The notes beneath the pieces were generated by a model. It ran no database searches. It was not told the DNA's origin and saw only the letters and a list, made by a program, of their open reading frames with translations. Below are positions 1-7,351 of a stretch of 44,311 nt of DNA, one piece after another. Position numbers and translations under genes: made by a program. This DNA comes from a virus, in IMG/VR virus record IMGVR_UViG_3300032116_000407, positions 1 to 44,311 of that record. One strand, given 5' to 3'. Positions within the stretch are counted from its first letter, which is position 1. Each line of letters begins with the position of its first letter.

Positions 1-227
1 GCTCTACATCGGGCGCACTGGCGCGGGAACGGTTGACGGCATTGTGCTGGACGGTTGTGAGTTCACGGACAACGGCGACAGCGGGCTTGTCGTGGATGGG
101 ACGGGAGTCAAGAACTGGTCCGTAATTGGCGGCCACGCCGGGGGCAACACTGCGTCCGGCATCAGGGCGGCGGCCGGAACAACGGATTGGTCGATTGTCG
201 GCTTCCGTGCCGGCAACATCGCGGGCC
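1..227. repeat. Terminal overlap of the assembly (left copy)
   Basis: Bases 1-227 match 44085-44311 except A at 101 versus C at 44185, which changes Thr to Pro in the tailspike. The repeat lies inside one open reading frame that reads continuously across the junction. It is therefore best explained as the closing overlap of a circular assembly, not as the biological terminal repeat of the virion DNA. Confidence 0.9.
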
Positions 228-601
228 GCGGACCGAATAACAACGGCATCAGCGTGGACGCCGCGTCTTCCAACCGATACAACATCATCGGGTGCAACCT
301 GCGTGGCAACGCTACGGCCGGCTTGGTGGACAGCGGTACGGGCACCGACGTGCAGGTAATAGGGAACCTCGGGTACAACTATGGCGCCCCCCTTGGGGTG
401 GCCTTGACGGGCTCCCCTATGACCATCACCGCGGGCCACACTCCGGAGACGCTCTACTTCTACAACGGAACCATCTCGGATGTGAAGGTCGGAGGCCAAA
501 CCGTCCTAGTTGCGGGTCCGGGCCAGGTGCAGCTTGGTCCCAACGAAGCCGCGGTCATTACGTACACCGGCACTCCGATCATCTCCCGCAAGCGGATGTA
601 A
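2..601 (+). CDS. Tailspike, C-terminal part (gene is split by the window ends)
   Basis: This is the 3' part of the gene that starts at 42784; the frame is open from base 2 and joins the 5' part through the terminal overlap, giving about 633 aa in total. The visible part is rich in Gly, Asn, Val and Ile with short strand-turn repeats, as expected for a right-handed parallel beta-helix, followed by a smaller beta-rich end of about 80 residues. Such a tailspike would bind and probably cleave a surface polysaccharide. The ATG of the next gene overlaps the TAA stop by one base. Enzymatic activity is inferred from fold type; catalytic residues cannot be assigned by eye. Confidence 0.85.
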   Translation, partial: LYIGRTGAGTVDGIVLDGCEFTDNGDSGLVVDGTGVKNWSVIGGHAGGNTASGIRAAAGTTDWSIVGFRAGNIAGRGPNNNGISVDAASSNRYNIIGCNLRGNATAGLVDSGTGTDVQVIGNLGYNYGAPLGVALTGSPMTITAGHTPETLYFYNGTISDVKVGGQTVLVAGPGQVQLGPNEAAVITYTGTPIISRKRM

Positions 602-948
602 TGCGCGAGCCTGTCGAGTCGAGGTTCATGGGGACCGCCTACGCGGTCTCCTTTCCGCCCCTCGTTGCGGGCGGCGATAGGTACGGCGAAACGGACAACG
701 TCAAGCGCATCATCAGTGTCGAGGAGCCGCTGGCCCACGACCTGAAGCGCGAGACGTTGATCCATGAAGTCCTGCACCAACTGATCTACATGACCGGGCT
801 ACCGCTTCCCGCGAAGACCGAAGAGGCCGTCGCTACGGTGCTCGGTCGCTCACTACTCGGCCACATGAGGGACAACCCTGCGCTCTGGCGTTGGGTCCTA
901 CAGCGGCCTCCCAAAGAACAACCTCAAGCCGGCCCTGCGCCGACATAA
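601..948 (+). CDS. Small HExxH metallopeptidase-like protein
   Basis: A 115-aa protein whose ATG overlaps the tailspike TAA by one base. Around residues 58-64 it has HEVLHQL, a classic zinc-binding HExxH motif, preceded by hydrophobic residues (ETLIHEVLHQL) and followed about 17 residues later by TEEA, which could supply the third glutamate ligand of a minimal gluzincin. No signal peptide is evident, and the Pro/Gln-rich C-terminus looks disordered. It sits between the tailspike and the holin candidate, where T7-like phages often carry lysis or host-range genes. It could be a virion-associated or host-directed protease; the substrate is unknown. The motif is seen; activity is inferred. Confidence 0.55.
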   Translation: MREPVESRFMGTAYAVSFPPLVAGGDRYGETDNVKRIISVEEPLAHDLKRETLIHEVLHQLIYMTGLPLPAKTEEAVATVLGRSLLGHMRDNPALWRWVLQRPPKEQPQAGPAPT

Positions 949-950
949 CG

Positions 951-1223
951 ATGACTGACTCAGATTCTCTCCTGGCCCGGATGGCGGCCATAGGCGCGGC
1001 CGTAGGTGTCGCCCAAGTGCTGATGTCGAAGGACCCGGTGACGGTGCGCTCGACAGTCGGCAAGGCGATCGCGAACGCCGTCCTCGCGGTGTCCGCTGCG
1101 GCCACCCTTGCGGTGGTCCCTGGCCTCAACCCATTCGTTCTCACGGGCATCTCGGCGCTCGTCGCCACGCTCGGCACTGAAGGGCTCCAGAAGCTCTTCC
1201 AGAAATACGTCAACAAGGAATAA
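951..1223 (+). CDS. Putative holin (LydA/phage_holin_3-like)
   Basis: A 90-aa hydrophobic protein starting 3 bp after the previous stop. Three hydrophobic stretches are visible, near residues 10-26, 40-58 and 60-76, followed by a basic, amphipathic C-terminus (LQKLFQKYVNKE). Size, segment number and the charged tail fit small phage holins that form inner-membrane lesions to release or activate the endolysin. Position next to the tailspike and upstream of the terminases matches the lysis cassette of many T7-like phages. No endolysin or spanin pair is recognisable beside it. The topology is seen; the holin role is inferred. Confidence 0.55.
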   Translation: MTDSDSLLARMAAIGAAVGVAQVLMSKDPVTVRSTVGKAIANAVLAVSAAATLAVVPGLNPFVLTGISALVATLGTEGLQKLFQKYVNKE

Positions 1224-1225
1224 GC

Positions 1226-1540
1226 ATGCTGCTTGCAAACGAACGCACGACCACCGGCTCTGACGGGTGGATGAAGCAGGACCTCGCGGAGACTGGCGTC
1301 ACCGCGCAGGGCAACACCTCGGCCGGCGCCGGGGCTGTCACGGTGGTCATCGAGGCGTCGGACGACGGCGTCAACGCGCTGGCTACTCCCATCGGGACCA
1401 TCTCGCTCACCCTCGGAACTTCGGCTGTTGCAGACGGGTTCCAGATGAAGGCCCGGTGGAATTTCATTCGGGCTCGCGTAACGGCCATCTCTGGGACGGG
1501 CGCGGTGGTGCGCGTCAACACGGCTCTGAAGGATCGATAG
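1226..1540 (+). CDS. Small beta-rich protein next to fibre genes, unknown function
   Basis: A 104-aa protein with a start just after an AAGGA ribosome site. It has the look of a single beta-sandwich domain: alternating Val/Thr/Ala strands, an SDDGVNA turn near residue 46 and no long helices. Similar small beta proteins accompany the tail fibre or decorate virions in T7-like phages, so a structural or fibre-accessory role is plausible. It is 2 bp downstream of the holin candidate and 1 bp upstream of the next fibre-like gene, so the three are probably co-transcribed. I do not recognise a specific family. Confidence 0.55.
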   Translation: MLLANERTTTGSDGWMKQDLAETGVTAQGNTSAGAGAVTVVIEASDDGVNALATPIGTISLTLGTSAVADGFQMKARWNFIRARVTAISGTGAVVRVNTALKDR

Positions 1541-1541
1541 G

Positions 1542-2330
1542 ATGCCGGCAGTTATCAATCCGAGGATGGCGGGAGTCAGCGGAGACGCTCCGGAGATTCT
1601 CGCTCAATCCGCCATCCCGTTCATCCTCGCGGGCGGCACCGCAGGCGGCGGTCTGAATCAATTCACGGCAGGTGCGGCGGGCGCGATCAGCACGTTGGCA
1701 ACGCTGCCGACCACATACTCGGGCGGTGGGTGGCTGTACCTTCCGGCAGGCACGTACTCTGGACAAGCAAGCGCGGGGTGGTTCTGGTTCGTCGCGTCTA
1801 GCACGACGGCGGGCACGGTCTACAACAACCAGTACACATCGGGCGATCCTCGGTTGGCGGTGCCGACCTCACCTACCGCATTCGGCGCAGGTGTGGGGTT
1901 GGTGACGCAGACGACGGGATCGGACATTACGGCGTTTCAATTCCTTCTTCCCGGCAATTCTTTAGGGCGAAATGGCCGGATGGAATCGTTGTATCGATTT
2001 GAATCAAATTCATCGGCCAACGCAAAAACTTTAAACCTCCTGTTTGGTGGCGCTATCGGATTGGCGGGAGGAACTGGAATAGCGGGAACAATGACATCAG
2101 TTGCTACGGCCGGCGCGGCGCTTGAAATCAGCAACGTCAACTCCACAAGCAGTCAGTCGATTACGCCAAGAAGTTTTTCCACACCTTACGGGCCTTCTGG
2201 AAACGCTGGCATATACGCCAGCTATGACACAACAGCCGATCAGTATTTTGGGTGCAGGTTGCAACTTAGCACCGCATCCGATTATGTGATGCTTGTGTCG
2301 TCTCGTCATTTTCTGATGTACGGAGCCTAA
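1542..2330 (+). CDS. Putative accessory tail fibre or receptor-binding protein
   Basis: A 262-aa protein, Gly/Ser/Thr/Ala-rich throughout and low in charge, as in phage adhesins. The first 125 residues contain Gly-rich loops (ILAGGTAGGGLNQF) and aromatic strands (GGGWLYLPAGTY); the rest is Asn/Ser-rich. The second half of the gene (about 1930-2330) is clearly richer in A and T than the surrounding 60-65% GC DNA, with codons such as TTA, AAA and AAT that the neighbours avoid. That suggests recent exchange of the C-terminal, probably receptor-contacting, part. Function is inferred from composition and its place between the tailspike and a probable fibre-assembly gene. Confidence 0.5.
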   Translation: MPAVINPRMAGVSGDAPEILAQSAIPFILAGGTAGGGLNQFTAGAAGAISTLATLPTTYSGGGWLYLPAGTYSGQASAGWFWFVASSTTAGTVYNNQYTSGDPRLAVPTSPTAFGAGVGLVTQTTGSDITAFQFLLPGNSLGRNGRMESLYRFESNSSANAKTLNLLFGGAIGLAGGTGIAGTMTSVATAGAALEISNVNSTSSQSITPRSFSTPYGPSGNAGIYASYDTTADQYFGCRLQLSTASDYVMLVSSRHFLMYGA

Positions 2331-2332
2331 TC

Positions 2333-2818
2333 ATGGCGCTTAACTACCCAGGCAATTTCGCATGGCCCGACCTCATGGCTCGCCTCGGCGCGTGGGGCGG
2401 GCTAGGCGACCCCAAGCGCGAAGCCGAAGCACAGGCGATCATCAACGCGTACACCGTCGCTGAAGCCAAAGCGTGGCTCAAGCGGCAGGTGGCAGACCGT
2501 GCGCGGCAGCAACAGGATGCATTCCTGCTGTCGGAAAACTACTCGGCTGGAGAAGCATCGACATGGCCTATCAAGCGCTCCGAGGCAAGCCAGAGCAACC
2601 CGAACGCGAGCAATTGCCCTCTGTTGGCAGCAGAGGCGCAGGCAAGCGGACGCCCGCTCGCGAGCGTGGTGGCGCGGGTCAAGCAAAACAGCGATGCGTT
2701 CTCGGCTTACGCCGCGAAGTGCGCGGGCAACCGGGGAAAGCATCAGGACGCTATCGACCAGTTGACCACGTTCGACGAAGTCGCTCGCTACGACTACTCG
2801 ACCGGGTGGCCCGCATAG
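2333..2818 (+). CDS. Tail fibre assembly-like protein (DUF4376-type C-terminus)
   Basis: A 161-aa, helix-rich protein. The C-terminal part (residues 70-161) follows the pattern common in phage fibre-assembly or baseplate-associated proteins: a Trp-containing segment (STWPIKRSEA), an Asn-Pro turn, then a helix pair ending with GNRGKHQDAIDQL and the closing GWP. That resembles the DUF4376 pattern (TW..Q..EA, then GKRQAL, then GWP). It directly follows the putative accessory fibre gene (2 bp gap), as fibre chaperones usually follow the fibre they help to fold. Family assignment is by eye and moderate; the chaperone role is inferred. Confidence 0.5.
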   Translation: MALNYPGNFAWPDLMARLGAWGGLGDPKREAEAQAIINAYTVAEAKAWLKRQVADRARQQQDAFLLSENYSAGEASTWPIKRSEASQSNPNASNCPLLAAEAQASGRPLASVVARVKQNSDAFSAYAAKCAGNRGKHQDAIDQLTTFDEVARYDYSTGWPA

Positions 2819-2820
2819 AA

Positions 2821-3096
2821 ATGGAAGACATCAACAAGCCTCGCGTCCCGACCTCGGACGACATCCGTGACGAACTCGCTACGGTGCTGCACAAGGTCAT
2901 CACCTCGGGCGTCCCAGTGAAGGACGAAGAAACTGGCGAGGTGCACCTCGATCCGCCGCCGGCCGCCTACCTGGCGGTCGCGCGTGCGTACCTGAAGGAT
3001 CACCCTCCGGCCACTCTCCCCGCCGCAGGATCACCCACGGGCCTCCTCAAGAAGCACATGGATGGCCTCCCCTTCGGAGCCAAAGGGAAGCACTAA
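2821..3096 (+). CDS. terS: Terminase small subunit (T7 gp18-like)
   Basis: A 91-aa, soluble protein just upstream of the large terminase and 2 bp after the preceding stop. Size and position match T7 gp18, the DNA-recognition subunit of the packaging motor. An N-terminal helical part with an acidic hairpin (KDEETGEVHLDPP, about residues 38-50) is followed by a helix ending with YLKDHP and a basic C-terminus (LPFGAKGKH) that could contact DNA or the large subunit. Assignment rests mainly on synteny and size. Confidence 0.75.
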   Translation: MEDINKPRVPTSDDIRDELATVLHKVITSGVPVKDEETGEVHLDPPPAAYLAVARAYLKDHPPATLPAAGSPTGLLKKHMDGLPFGAKGKH

Positions 3097-3099
3097 GCC

Positions 3100-5043
3100 T
3101 TGCGCAAAGACCCCCTTGCGGCGGCCGTAGAGTCCGCCGTGAGCGGTGAACCTGCGTCGCCGTCGTGGTACGCCTTCCCCGGCGATCCGATCCGGTCGGA
3201 CTTCCGGAACTACCTGTACCTGGTGTGGGAGCACCTCGGGCTCCCTGACCCAACGAACGCCCAGTACGAGATGGCGTACTTCCTGCAACACGGCTACTTC
3301 GGATTCATCGAACTGCCAAGCGGGAGGATCGTCAAGCGGTACGACGAAGAGTGGGACGATGTGTCGGCCGAAGAGCAGGCGCAGGGCCGGCCTTTGGATG
3401 AGCCGCGGGAGACCTACCGCTCGGACATCCTTGAGGGATTCCGCGGGATCGGCAAGTCGTACATCTCCGCGGCCTTCTGTACCTGGCTCTTCCTGCGGGA
3501 CCCGATCAACGAGAAGATTCTGATCGTCTCGGCGTCGGGACCGAAGGCCAAGGAGTTCGTGGCTCAGGCCAAGTCCCTCATCATGACGATGGACATCCTG
3601 GCCCACCTGAGACCAGGGGCGCCGGGGTGGACCTCCACCTCCCGCGACCAGATCGACCGATTCGACGTGGCCGGCCACTCGATCTCCCAGAGCCCAAGCC
3701 TGAAGGCCGCCGGCATCACGGGCCAGATCACCGGCTCCCGCGCGACTCGCATCTTCCCGGACGACATTGAGATTCCGGACAACTCCAAGACCGAGGAGGC
3801 GCGTGAGTCTCTACTGCGCCTGGTCAACGAGTTCGACGCGATCATCTTGCCAGGGTCCGGGACCCAGATCACCTTCCTAGGGACGCCTCAGACCGAGGAG
3901 TCGATCTACAACCGCCTGATCCGGGAGCGGGGCTTCAACGCCTTCGTGTGGCCGGCGCGGTATCCGAAGATCGACAAGCGGCCGACGTACATCCACACGC
4001 GGGACAGCGGGGATCGTCACGACACCCTCGCGCCGGCCCTACGCGCACTGGACGCCCACCCTGAGTTGTCCATGCGGCCCACCGATCCGATGCGCTTCGG
4101 GGAGGTCCAACTGGCCGCCCGTGAGGCCAAGGGTCGCTCGTGGTTCGCCCTTCAGTACATGCTCGACACGACGCTGTCGGACGCGGAGCGCTACCCGCTC
4201 AAGCAGTTCGACCTCATCGTCATGAGCACGAACTTCATGAAGGCGCCGCTCACCGTTCAGTGGGGCAAGGACTCGGACAAGAAGAACGTCCGCAGCGACA
4301 TCCCTAACGTCGGCTTCAGTGGCGACTACCTGATCGGCCCTCTGTTCGTCGATAAGGAGTGGCGGGAGTACACCGCAAAGACGCTCTTCGTGGACCCTTC
4401 GGGCCGCGGTAAGGACGAGACTGCGTGGGCCGTCGTGGCAGAGCTTCACGGCATGCTGTACGTCCTGAAGGTCGGCGGCCACGCCGGGGACGTGAACACG
4501 GCGATGGAGAAGATCGCTATGGACGCCAAGGCGTACAACGTCAGCAACATTCTGGTCGAGCCCAACTACGGTGGGGTGATCTGGATCAGCGCATTCTCCC
4601 CCGTCCTCGCAAGGGTGGGTAAGGGATGGTCCTGTGCGGTCGATGAGGCCGAGTGGTCCCAGACCCAGAAGGAGGTCCGGATCATCGACACGCTTGAGCC
4701 TGTCATGAATCAGCACCGTCTTGTGGTGGACGAGTCAGTGGCGAAGGATCAGACCTTCATCTACCAACTCACCCACGTCTCCCGCGAGAAGGGCAGCCTG
4801 ACGCACGACGATAGGCTCGACGCAGTGGCCGGCGCAGTGGCAAGCCTGGCGGCCAGCTTGATGATCGACTCCGCGCAATCCCGCAAGGAGAAGCTGGACG
4901 AAGAACTGGACGCGCAACTGGAAGACTTCATCGAGACGTGCCGAATAGCCGGCACTGCGGGAGTCCGTACCGGCCGCGTTCTGAACAACCAAGTTCTCGG
5001 AGGCGAGGACGAGGGACACTACTTTTCAACGAGGTACTCATGA
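3100..5043 (+). CDS. terL: Terminase large subunit (T7 gp19-like)
   Basis: A 647-aa ATPase-nuclease that drives DNA packaging and cuts concatemers. The start is TTG, three bases after the small subunit. Walker A is GFRGIGKS near residue 113; the acidic IFPDDIE near residue 218 fits the Walker B position. The C-terminal nuclease shows LFVDPSGRGKDE near residue 429, carrying the first catalytic Asp, and THDDRLDAVAGA near residue 568, carrying late acidic residues. It is somewhat longer than T7 gp19 (586 aa). Its stop overlaps the next ATG (ATGA). Confidence 0.95.
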   Translation: MRKDPLAAAVESAVSGEPASPSWYAFPGDPIRSDFRNYLYLVWEHLGLPDPTNAQYEMAYFLQHGYFGFIELPSGRIVKRYDEEWDDVSAEEQAQGRPLDEPRETYRSDILEGFRGIGKSYISAAFCTWLFLRDPINEKILIVSASGPKAKEFVAQAKSLIMTMDILAHLRPGAPGWTSTSRDQIDRFDVAGHSISQSPSLKAAGITGQITGSRATRIFPDDIEIPDNSKTEEARESLLRLVNEFDAIILPGSGTQITFLGTPQTEESIYNRLIRERGFNAFVWPARYPKIDKRPTYIHTRDSGDRHDTLAPALRALDAHPELSMRPTDPMRFGEVQLAAREAKGRSWFALQYMLDTTLSDAERYPLKQFDLIVMSTNFMKAPLTVQWGKDSDKKNVRSDIPNVGFSGDYLIGPLFVDKEWREYTAKTLFVDPSGRGKDETAWAVVAELHGMLYVLKVGGHAGDVNTAMEKIAMDAKAYNVSNILVEPNYGGVIWISAFSPVLARVGKGWSCAVDEAEWSQTQKEVRIIDTLEPVMNQHRLVVDESVAKDQTFIYQLTHVSREKGSLTHDDRLDAVAGAVASLAASLMIDSAQSRKEKLDEELDAQLEDFIETCRIAGTAGVRTGRVLNNQVLGGEDEGHYFSTRYS

Positions 5044-5477
5044 GCAACAGCAACCAGAAGGCCGGCACCAAGCCGGCGAAAGATCAACCCAAGGCCGGCC
5101 CTCAGGAGGCCGTAACGCGGGTCGTAGCGCAAGGCCCTGGCGGCGCCAAGGTCACTGAAGTGGTCAAACCCGGCGCCACCTGGACCCCGGATCGCAAGCT
5201 CCCTGCCGAGTCGTTGGTCGGGAAGACGTGGGTCGTGGTCGAAGGCTACACCACCGTCCAGATGGACGGCTCCTTCCCGCGGATCAACCCAGACCGCATC
5301 GCTCGGGACCTCGGTCTGGACAGGGCGTCGTGTCTGCTCCTCGGGATCAAGGATCAGGACAAGCTCAAGGAAGCCCTGGCGGCCGGCCTGAAGTTCGTCG
5401 GAGTGGAGCACTGGGACCGCATGCGGAAGGGTGAAGACCCTGGCCTGGTGGCGGCCGAGAAGGTGGACGGCCAGTAA
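5040..5477 (+). CDS. Unknown protein, last gene of the late operon
   Basis: A 145-aa protein coupled to the terminase by an ATGA overlap. The first 50 residues are Lys/Pro/Gly-rich and probably disordered; the rest forms a compact alpha/beta region with TWVVVEGYTTVQMDG and two helices around DRIARDLGL and DQDKLKEALAAG. No family is recognised. It lies where T7 has the small gene 19.5, but there is no visible similarity. A GC-rich hairpin follows at 5491-5513. Confidence 0.5.
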   Translation: MSNSNQKAGTKPAKDQPKAGPQEAVTRVVAQGPGGAKVTEVVKPGATWTPDRKLPAESLVGKTWVVVEGYTTVQMDGSFPRINPDRIARDLGLDRASCLLLGIKDQDKLKEALAAGLKFVGVEHWDRMRKGEDPGLVAAEKVDGQ

Positions 5478-5490
5478 GGCGGAGGGAAGG

Positions 5491-5513
5491 CCCCTGCGGA
5501 CCGCGCCGCGGGG
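5491..5513 (+). terminator. Hairpin after the terminase operon (weak terminator candidate)
   Basis: CCCC-t-GCGG (5491-5499) pairs with CCGC-GGGG (5506-5513) around a 6-nt loop. The stem is strong but no U-tract follows, so intrinsic termination is uncertain. It could equally be part of the structured genome-end region. Confidence 0.3.
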
Positions 5514-5705
5514 GCGCCAAGGCACGCGGAGGGTTGGCTAAGGGGTGAGCCTAGGGATGGACCGTTCGTCGATCCTAGGGCGTTTAAAAGCCTCGGATGA
5601 AAAATACGGGATTTTCCGTGTGGCTATATTACCGCCCGCCCGACCGCGAATCCCCCCGCACGGCCACCGCAGGGCCGGCGAATCGCGCCCTGCCCGAGGT
5701 GCGCC

Positions 5706-5905
5706 ACGAGGGGCCGAGGGCGTGCGCCAGGGTGGCCGAGGTGGCACACCGGGGCGGCACACTAGGCGGACGAGGGGCGCAACCCTTTGATTGTCTAGGG
5801 GTTCGGCCGAGGGGCGCACGGATTGACTATCCGACCTGCCAGGACGAGGGGCCGAGGGTGTGCGCCAGGATGGCGGACGAGGGGCCGAGGGTGTGCGCCA
5901 GGATG
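5706..5905 (+). repeat. GC-rich tandem and dispersed repeats
   Basis: Two identical 30-bp units occupy 5843-5872 and 5876-5905 (33-bp period, core ACGAGGGGCCGAGGGTGTGC). A third, near-identical copy is at 5706-5734, and shorter fragments with GAGGGGCGCA lie near 5771 and 5814. Short repeat arrays near genome ends are known in T7, where they flank the terminal repeat. Confidence 0.8.
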
Positions 5906-6202
5906 TGGTGCGCGCACCTTCGTGCGCCCCTGTTTTTTGCCTTTGTCGGATGGCTTTACACTGCCAAGTACAGTAACTCATTGATTCGTAACACTATCAC
6001 GACCTGAGCCCTGAATGTGTAAGGTTTGCCGACAGGCCCACATTACGCGCAACCCATTGATTTACATAGAGTTCACCTTTGCGCCCTGTCGGATAGTTTT
6101 ACACTGCCAGGAAGGGCGCTCGGACTGTGCCAGAGTGGGCGAAGGGGCGCGCACTGGGCTAACTCATTGTTTCGCCTAGGGTTTCGTCTGTACAGTGACA
6201 TT

Positions 6203-6242
6203 GTGTCAAAGAGTTGGCACACAGGATGCTATAGGATAGACA
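6203..6242 (+). promoter_or_regulatory. Candidate host sigma70-type early promoter
   Basis: Two overlapping readings are possible: TTGGCA (6214-6219), a 17-bp spacer and TAGACA (6237-6242); or GTGTCA (6203-6208), an 18-bp spacer and TGCTAT (6227-6232). It lies 37-75 bp ahead of the first early gene. Neither version is a consensus promoter, so this is a position-based proposal. Confidence 0.4.
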
Positions 6243-6278
6243 TACGGCAAGCATGCCGGAAGACTGGGAGATGTGAAG

Positions 6279-6710
6279 ATGCCTGTTCGTGAATACACCC
6301 TAATGCGCAATGGCGTTAAGTGGTCCGTACAAGTCGAGGGACTAGCCCATGCACTACCTGAGGTAGGCACGCCTATCCTTTCGCAGGTCGATCACATTGC
6401 GGCGCTCGTGGCGAAGCGTGAAGAGATCGAAAAGGAGATCGACAAAGCGCGGGCGGCCCTGTGGGACGATGTTACCGAACTGTGGGAGATCGAAGAGATC
6501 GACAGCGCAGCGCGAAGGGTTACGGGAAGCATGGGACGTATCGTGGCCGATGATAAGGCGCTTGCCGCAGCGCTTCGGGCAATTGAGACACTACGCTCCT
6601 ACTGCCCTTCTGACGCAAGGATAGAAAGCATGCCGAAGGGCGCACGTGAAGCGCTTCACTTCGCATTGGCAGACATTGAGACGGCACGTAAAGGGGTGGT
6701 GCCAGCATGA
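6279..6710 (+). CDS. First early gene, coiled-coil protein of unknown function
   Basis: A 143-aa protein. ATG at 6279 is chosen because GGGAG at 6266-6270 is 8 bases upstream; an in-frame GTG at 6273 is too close. After a short beta N-terminus, residues 38-75 form a charged helix rich in Glu/Lys (AKREEIEKEIDKARAALWD) with coiled-coil periodicity, and the C-terminal half is also helical. First early genes of T7-like phages often encode small antihost proteins, but nothing here identifies a target. Its stop overlaps the next start (ATGA). Confidence 0.6.
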   Translation: MPVREYTLMRNGVKWSVQVEGLAHALPEVGTPILSQVDHIAALVAKREEIEKEIDKARAALWDDVTELWEIEEIDSAARRVTGSMGRIVADDKALAAALRAIETLRSYCPSDARIESMPKGAREALHFALADIETARKGVVPA

Positions 6711-6973
6711 ATTTCGAGCACAGAGATTTTGATGTGTCTACAGATTACCTGTCCGGCCTCATCAATGGGGATGTGTCCGGCCTTGACGACGACGAAGCGC
6801 TTAACCTAGAAGAGTTTGAACAGTGGGCGCAAGGACAGGCCCCAGAAGGTTTCAGGTTCTCGCACTGGGCCGACATGGGCGAAGACACGAAGGATTTCCG
6901 AATCTGCGAGGTGTGCGGACTCTTGGCCGAGACGGAGACTGTACGCGCAATGTATGCCGAGGTGACGCCGTGA
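6707..6973 (+). CDS. Small acidic early protein, unknown
   Basis: An 88-aa, strongly acidic protein (runs of Asp/Glu around residues 25-45, such as GLDDDEALNLEEFEQW) with one CxxC (CEVC, near residue 68). It is coupled to the previous gene by ATGA. Very acidic early phage proteins can be DNA mimics or inhibitors of host enzymes, but that is only a possibility here. The GTG of a following micro-ORF overlaps its stop. Confidence 0.55.
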   Translation: MNFEHRDFDVSTDYLSGLINGDVSGLDDDEALNLEEFEQWAQGQAPEGFRFSHWADMGEDTKDFRICEVCGLLAETETVRAMYAEVTP

Positions 6974-7050
6974 CTATCGTAATCATTGTCCTGTGCATCC
7001 CTCCTGCAATCCTCATCCATCGGGTTTGTTTTGCCCGATTTGTACAGTGA
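6970..7050 (+). CDS. Single-span membrane micropeptide
   Basis: A 26-aa reading frame starting at GTG, overlapping the previous stop as GTGA. Almost the whole peptide is one hydrophobic segment (TIVIIVLCIPPAILI) followed by an Arg. The translational coupling and membrane character suggest it is expressed, but the length alone is not proof. Its 3' end overlaps a copy of the repeated CAGTGACAAC element. Confidence 0.35.
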   Translation: MTIVIIVLCIPPAILIHRVCFARFVQ

Positions 7051-7059
7051 CAACCTAAC
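7043..7059 (+). promoter_or_regulatory. Repeated early-region element (CAGTGACAAC type)
   Basis: TACAGTGACAACCTAAC belongs to a family sharing CAGTRACAACGTAAC, found also at 8044, 14542, 15592 and 18081, with a partial copy at 6191 and a diverged copy at 14396. All lie at gene boundaries, usually just after a stop codon. Function is unknown; an RNA-processing site, regulator site or promoter part is possible. Confidence 0.5.
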
Positions 7060-7069
7060 AGGGAACATC

Positions 7070-7273
7070 ATGAAACGATATCAAATAGTCGTCGGAAACG
7101 TTGGACATGTGTGTGAGACGAACAACGGCTTCGAAGCGTGGCGCGAATATCGTCGCGCCATCGGAGACAGCAAAGCACCACACGGAAGGGCGTCTGGCGA
7201 GCCTGTAACGATGTTCAAGGACGGGGACATCCGCGCGGAATACTTCGGCCGAATCGAGCAAGCCACCGATTGA
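7070..7273 (+). CDS. Small early protein, unknown
   Basis: A 67-aa protein starting at ATG 7070, behind an AGGGA ribosome site. It shows a beta strand (KRYQIVVGNVG), a helix with EAWREYRRAIGDSK, and a second strand near FKDGDIRAEYF. This pattern suggests a small alpha/beta fold. No family is recognised. The gene lies alone between two non-coding spacers: the repeated CAGTGACAAC element upstream and a hairpin at 7287-7309 downstream. Confidence 0.5.
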   Translation: MKRYQIVVGNVGHVCETNNGFEAWREYRRAIGDSKAPHGRASGEPVTMFKDGDIRAEYFGRIEQATD

Positions 7274-7286
7274 CAGTCTAACGGCC

Positions 7287-7309
7287 TGCGCCCTGGTCAA
7301 CGGGGCGCA
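7287..7309 (+). other. Hairpin in the early transcript
   Basis: TGCGCCC (7287-7293) and GGGCGCA (7303-7309) form a perfect 7-bp stem with a 9-nt loop, just after a CAGTCTAAC sequence related to the repeated element. There is no U-tract, so RNA processing or stabilisation is more likely than termination. Confidence 0.4.
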
Positions 7310-7351
7310 CCTCGGTGGATTGTCCGCCTTCACTCGAAAGGAAACAACGAA

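Larger units (their letters stand above)
5478..6278. other. 800-bp non-coding, repeat-rich region: probable genome-end and early-promoter region
   Basis: No convincing gene is seen between the late and early blocks. The left half is very G-rich, with imperfect tandem repeats around ACGAGGGGCCGAGGG; the right half is AT-richer, with promoter-like elements. Two direct repeats of TGTCGGATRGYTTTACACTG lie at 5944 and 6087. A motif AACYCWTTGWTT recurs at 5781, 5975, 6051 and 6161. In T7-type genomes the physical ends and direct terminal repeats lie between the last packaging gene and the first early gene, which is exactly this interval. Confidence 0.6.

Noticed and set aside
1-227. Biological direct terminal repeat
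   Set aside because: The repeat lies in the middle of one protein domain, whereas T7-type ends lie in non-coding DNA; it is an assembly overlap.
5843-5905. CRISPR-like repeat pair
   Set aside because: Only two adjacent 30-bp units with a 3-bp gap and one diverged copy; no spacers and no Cas genes.
5545-6292. Small plus-strand frames in the non-coding region after the terminase genes
   Set aside because: Pro/Arg/Gly-rich translation products of repeats without ribosome sites.
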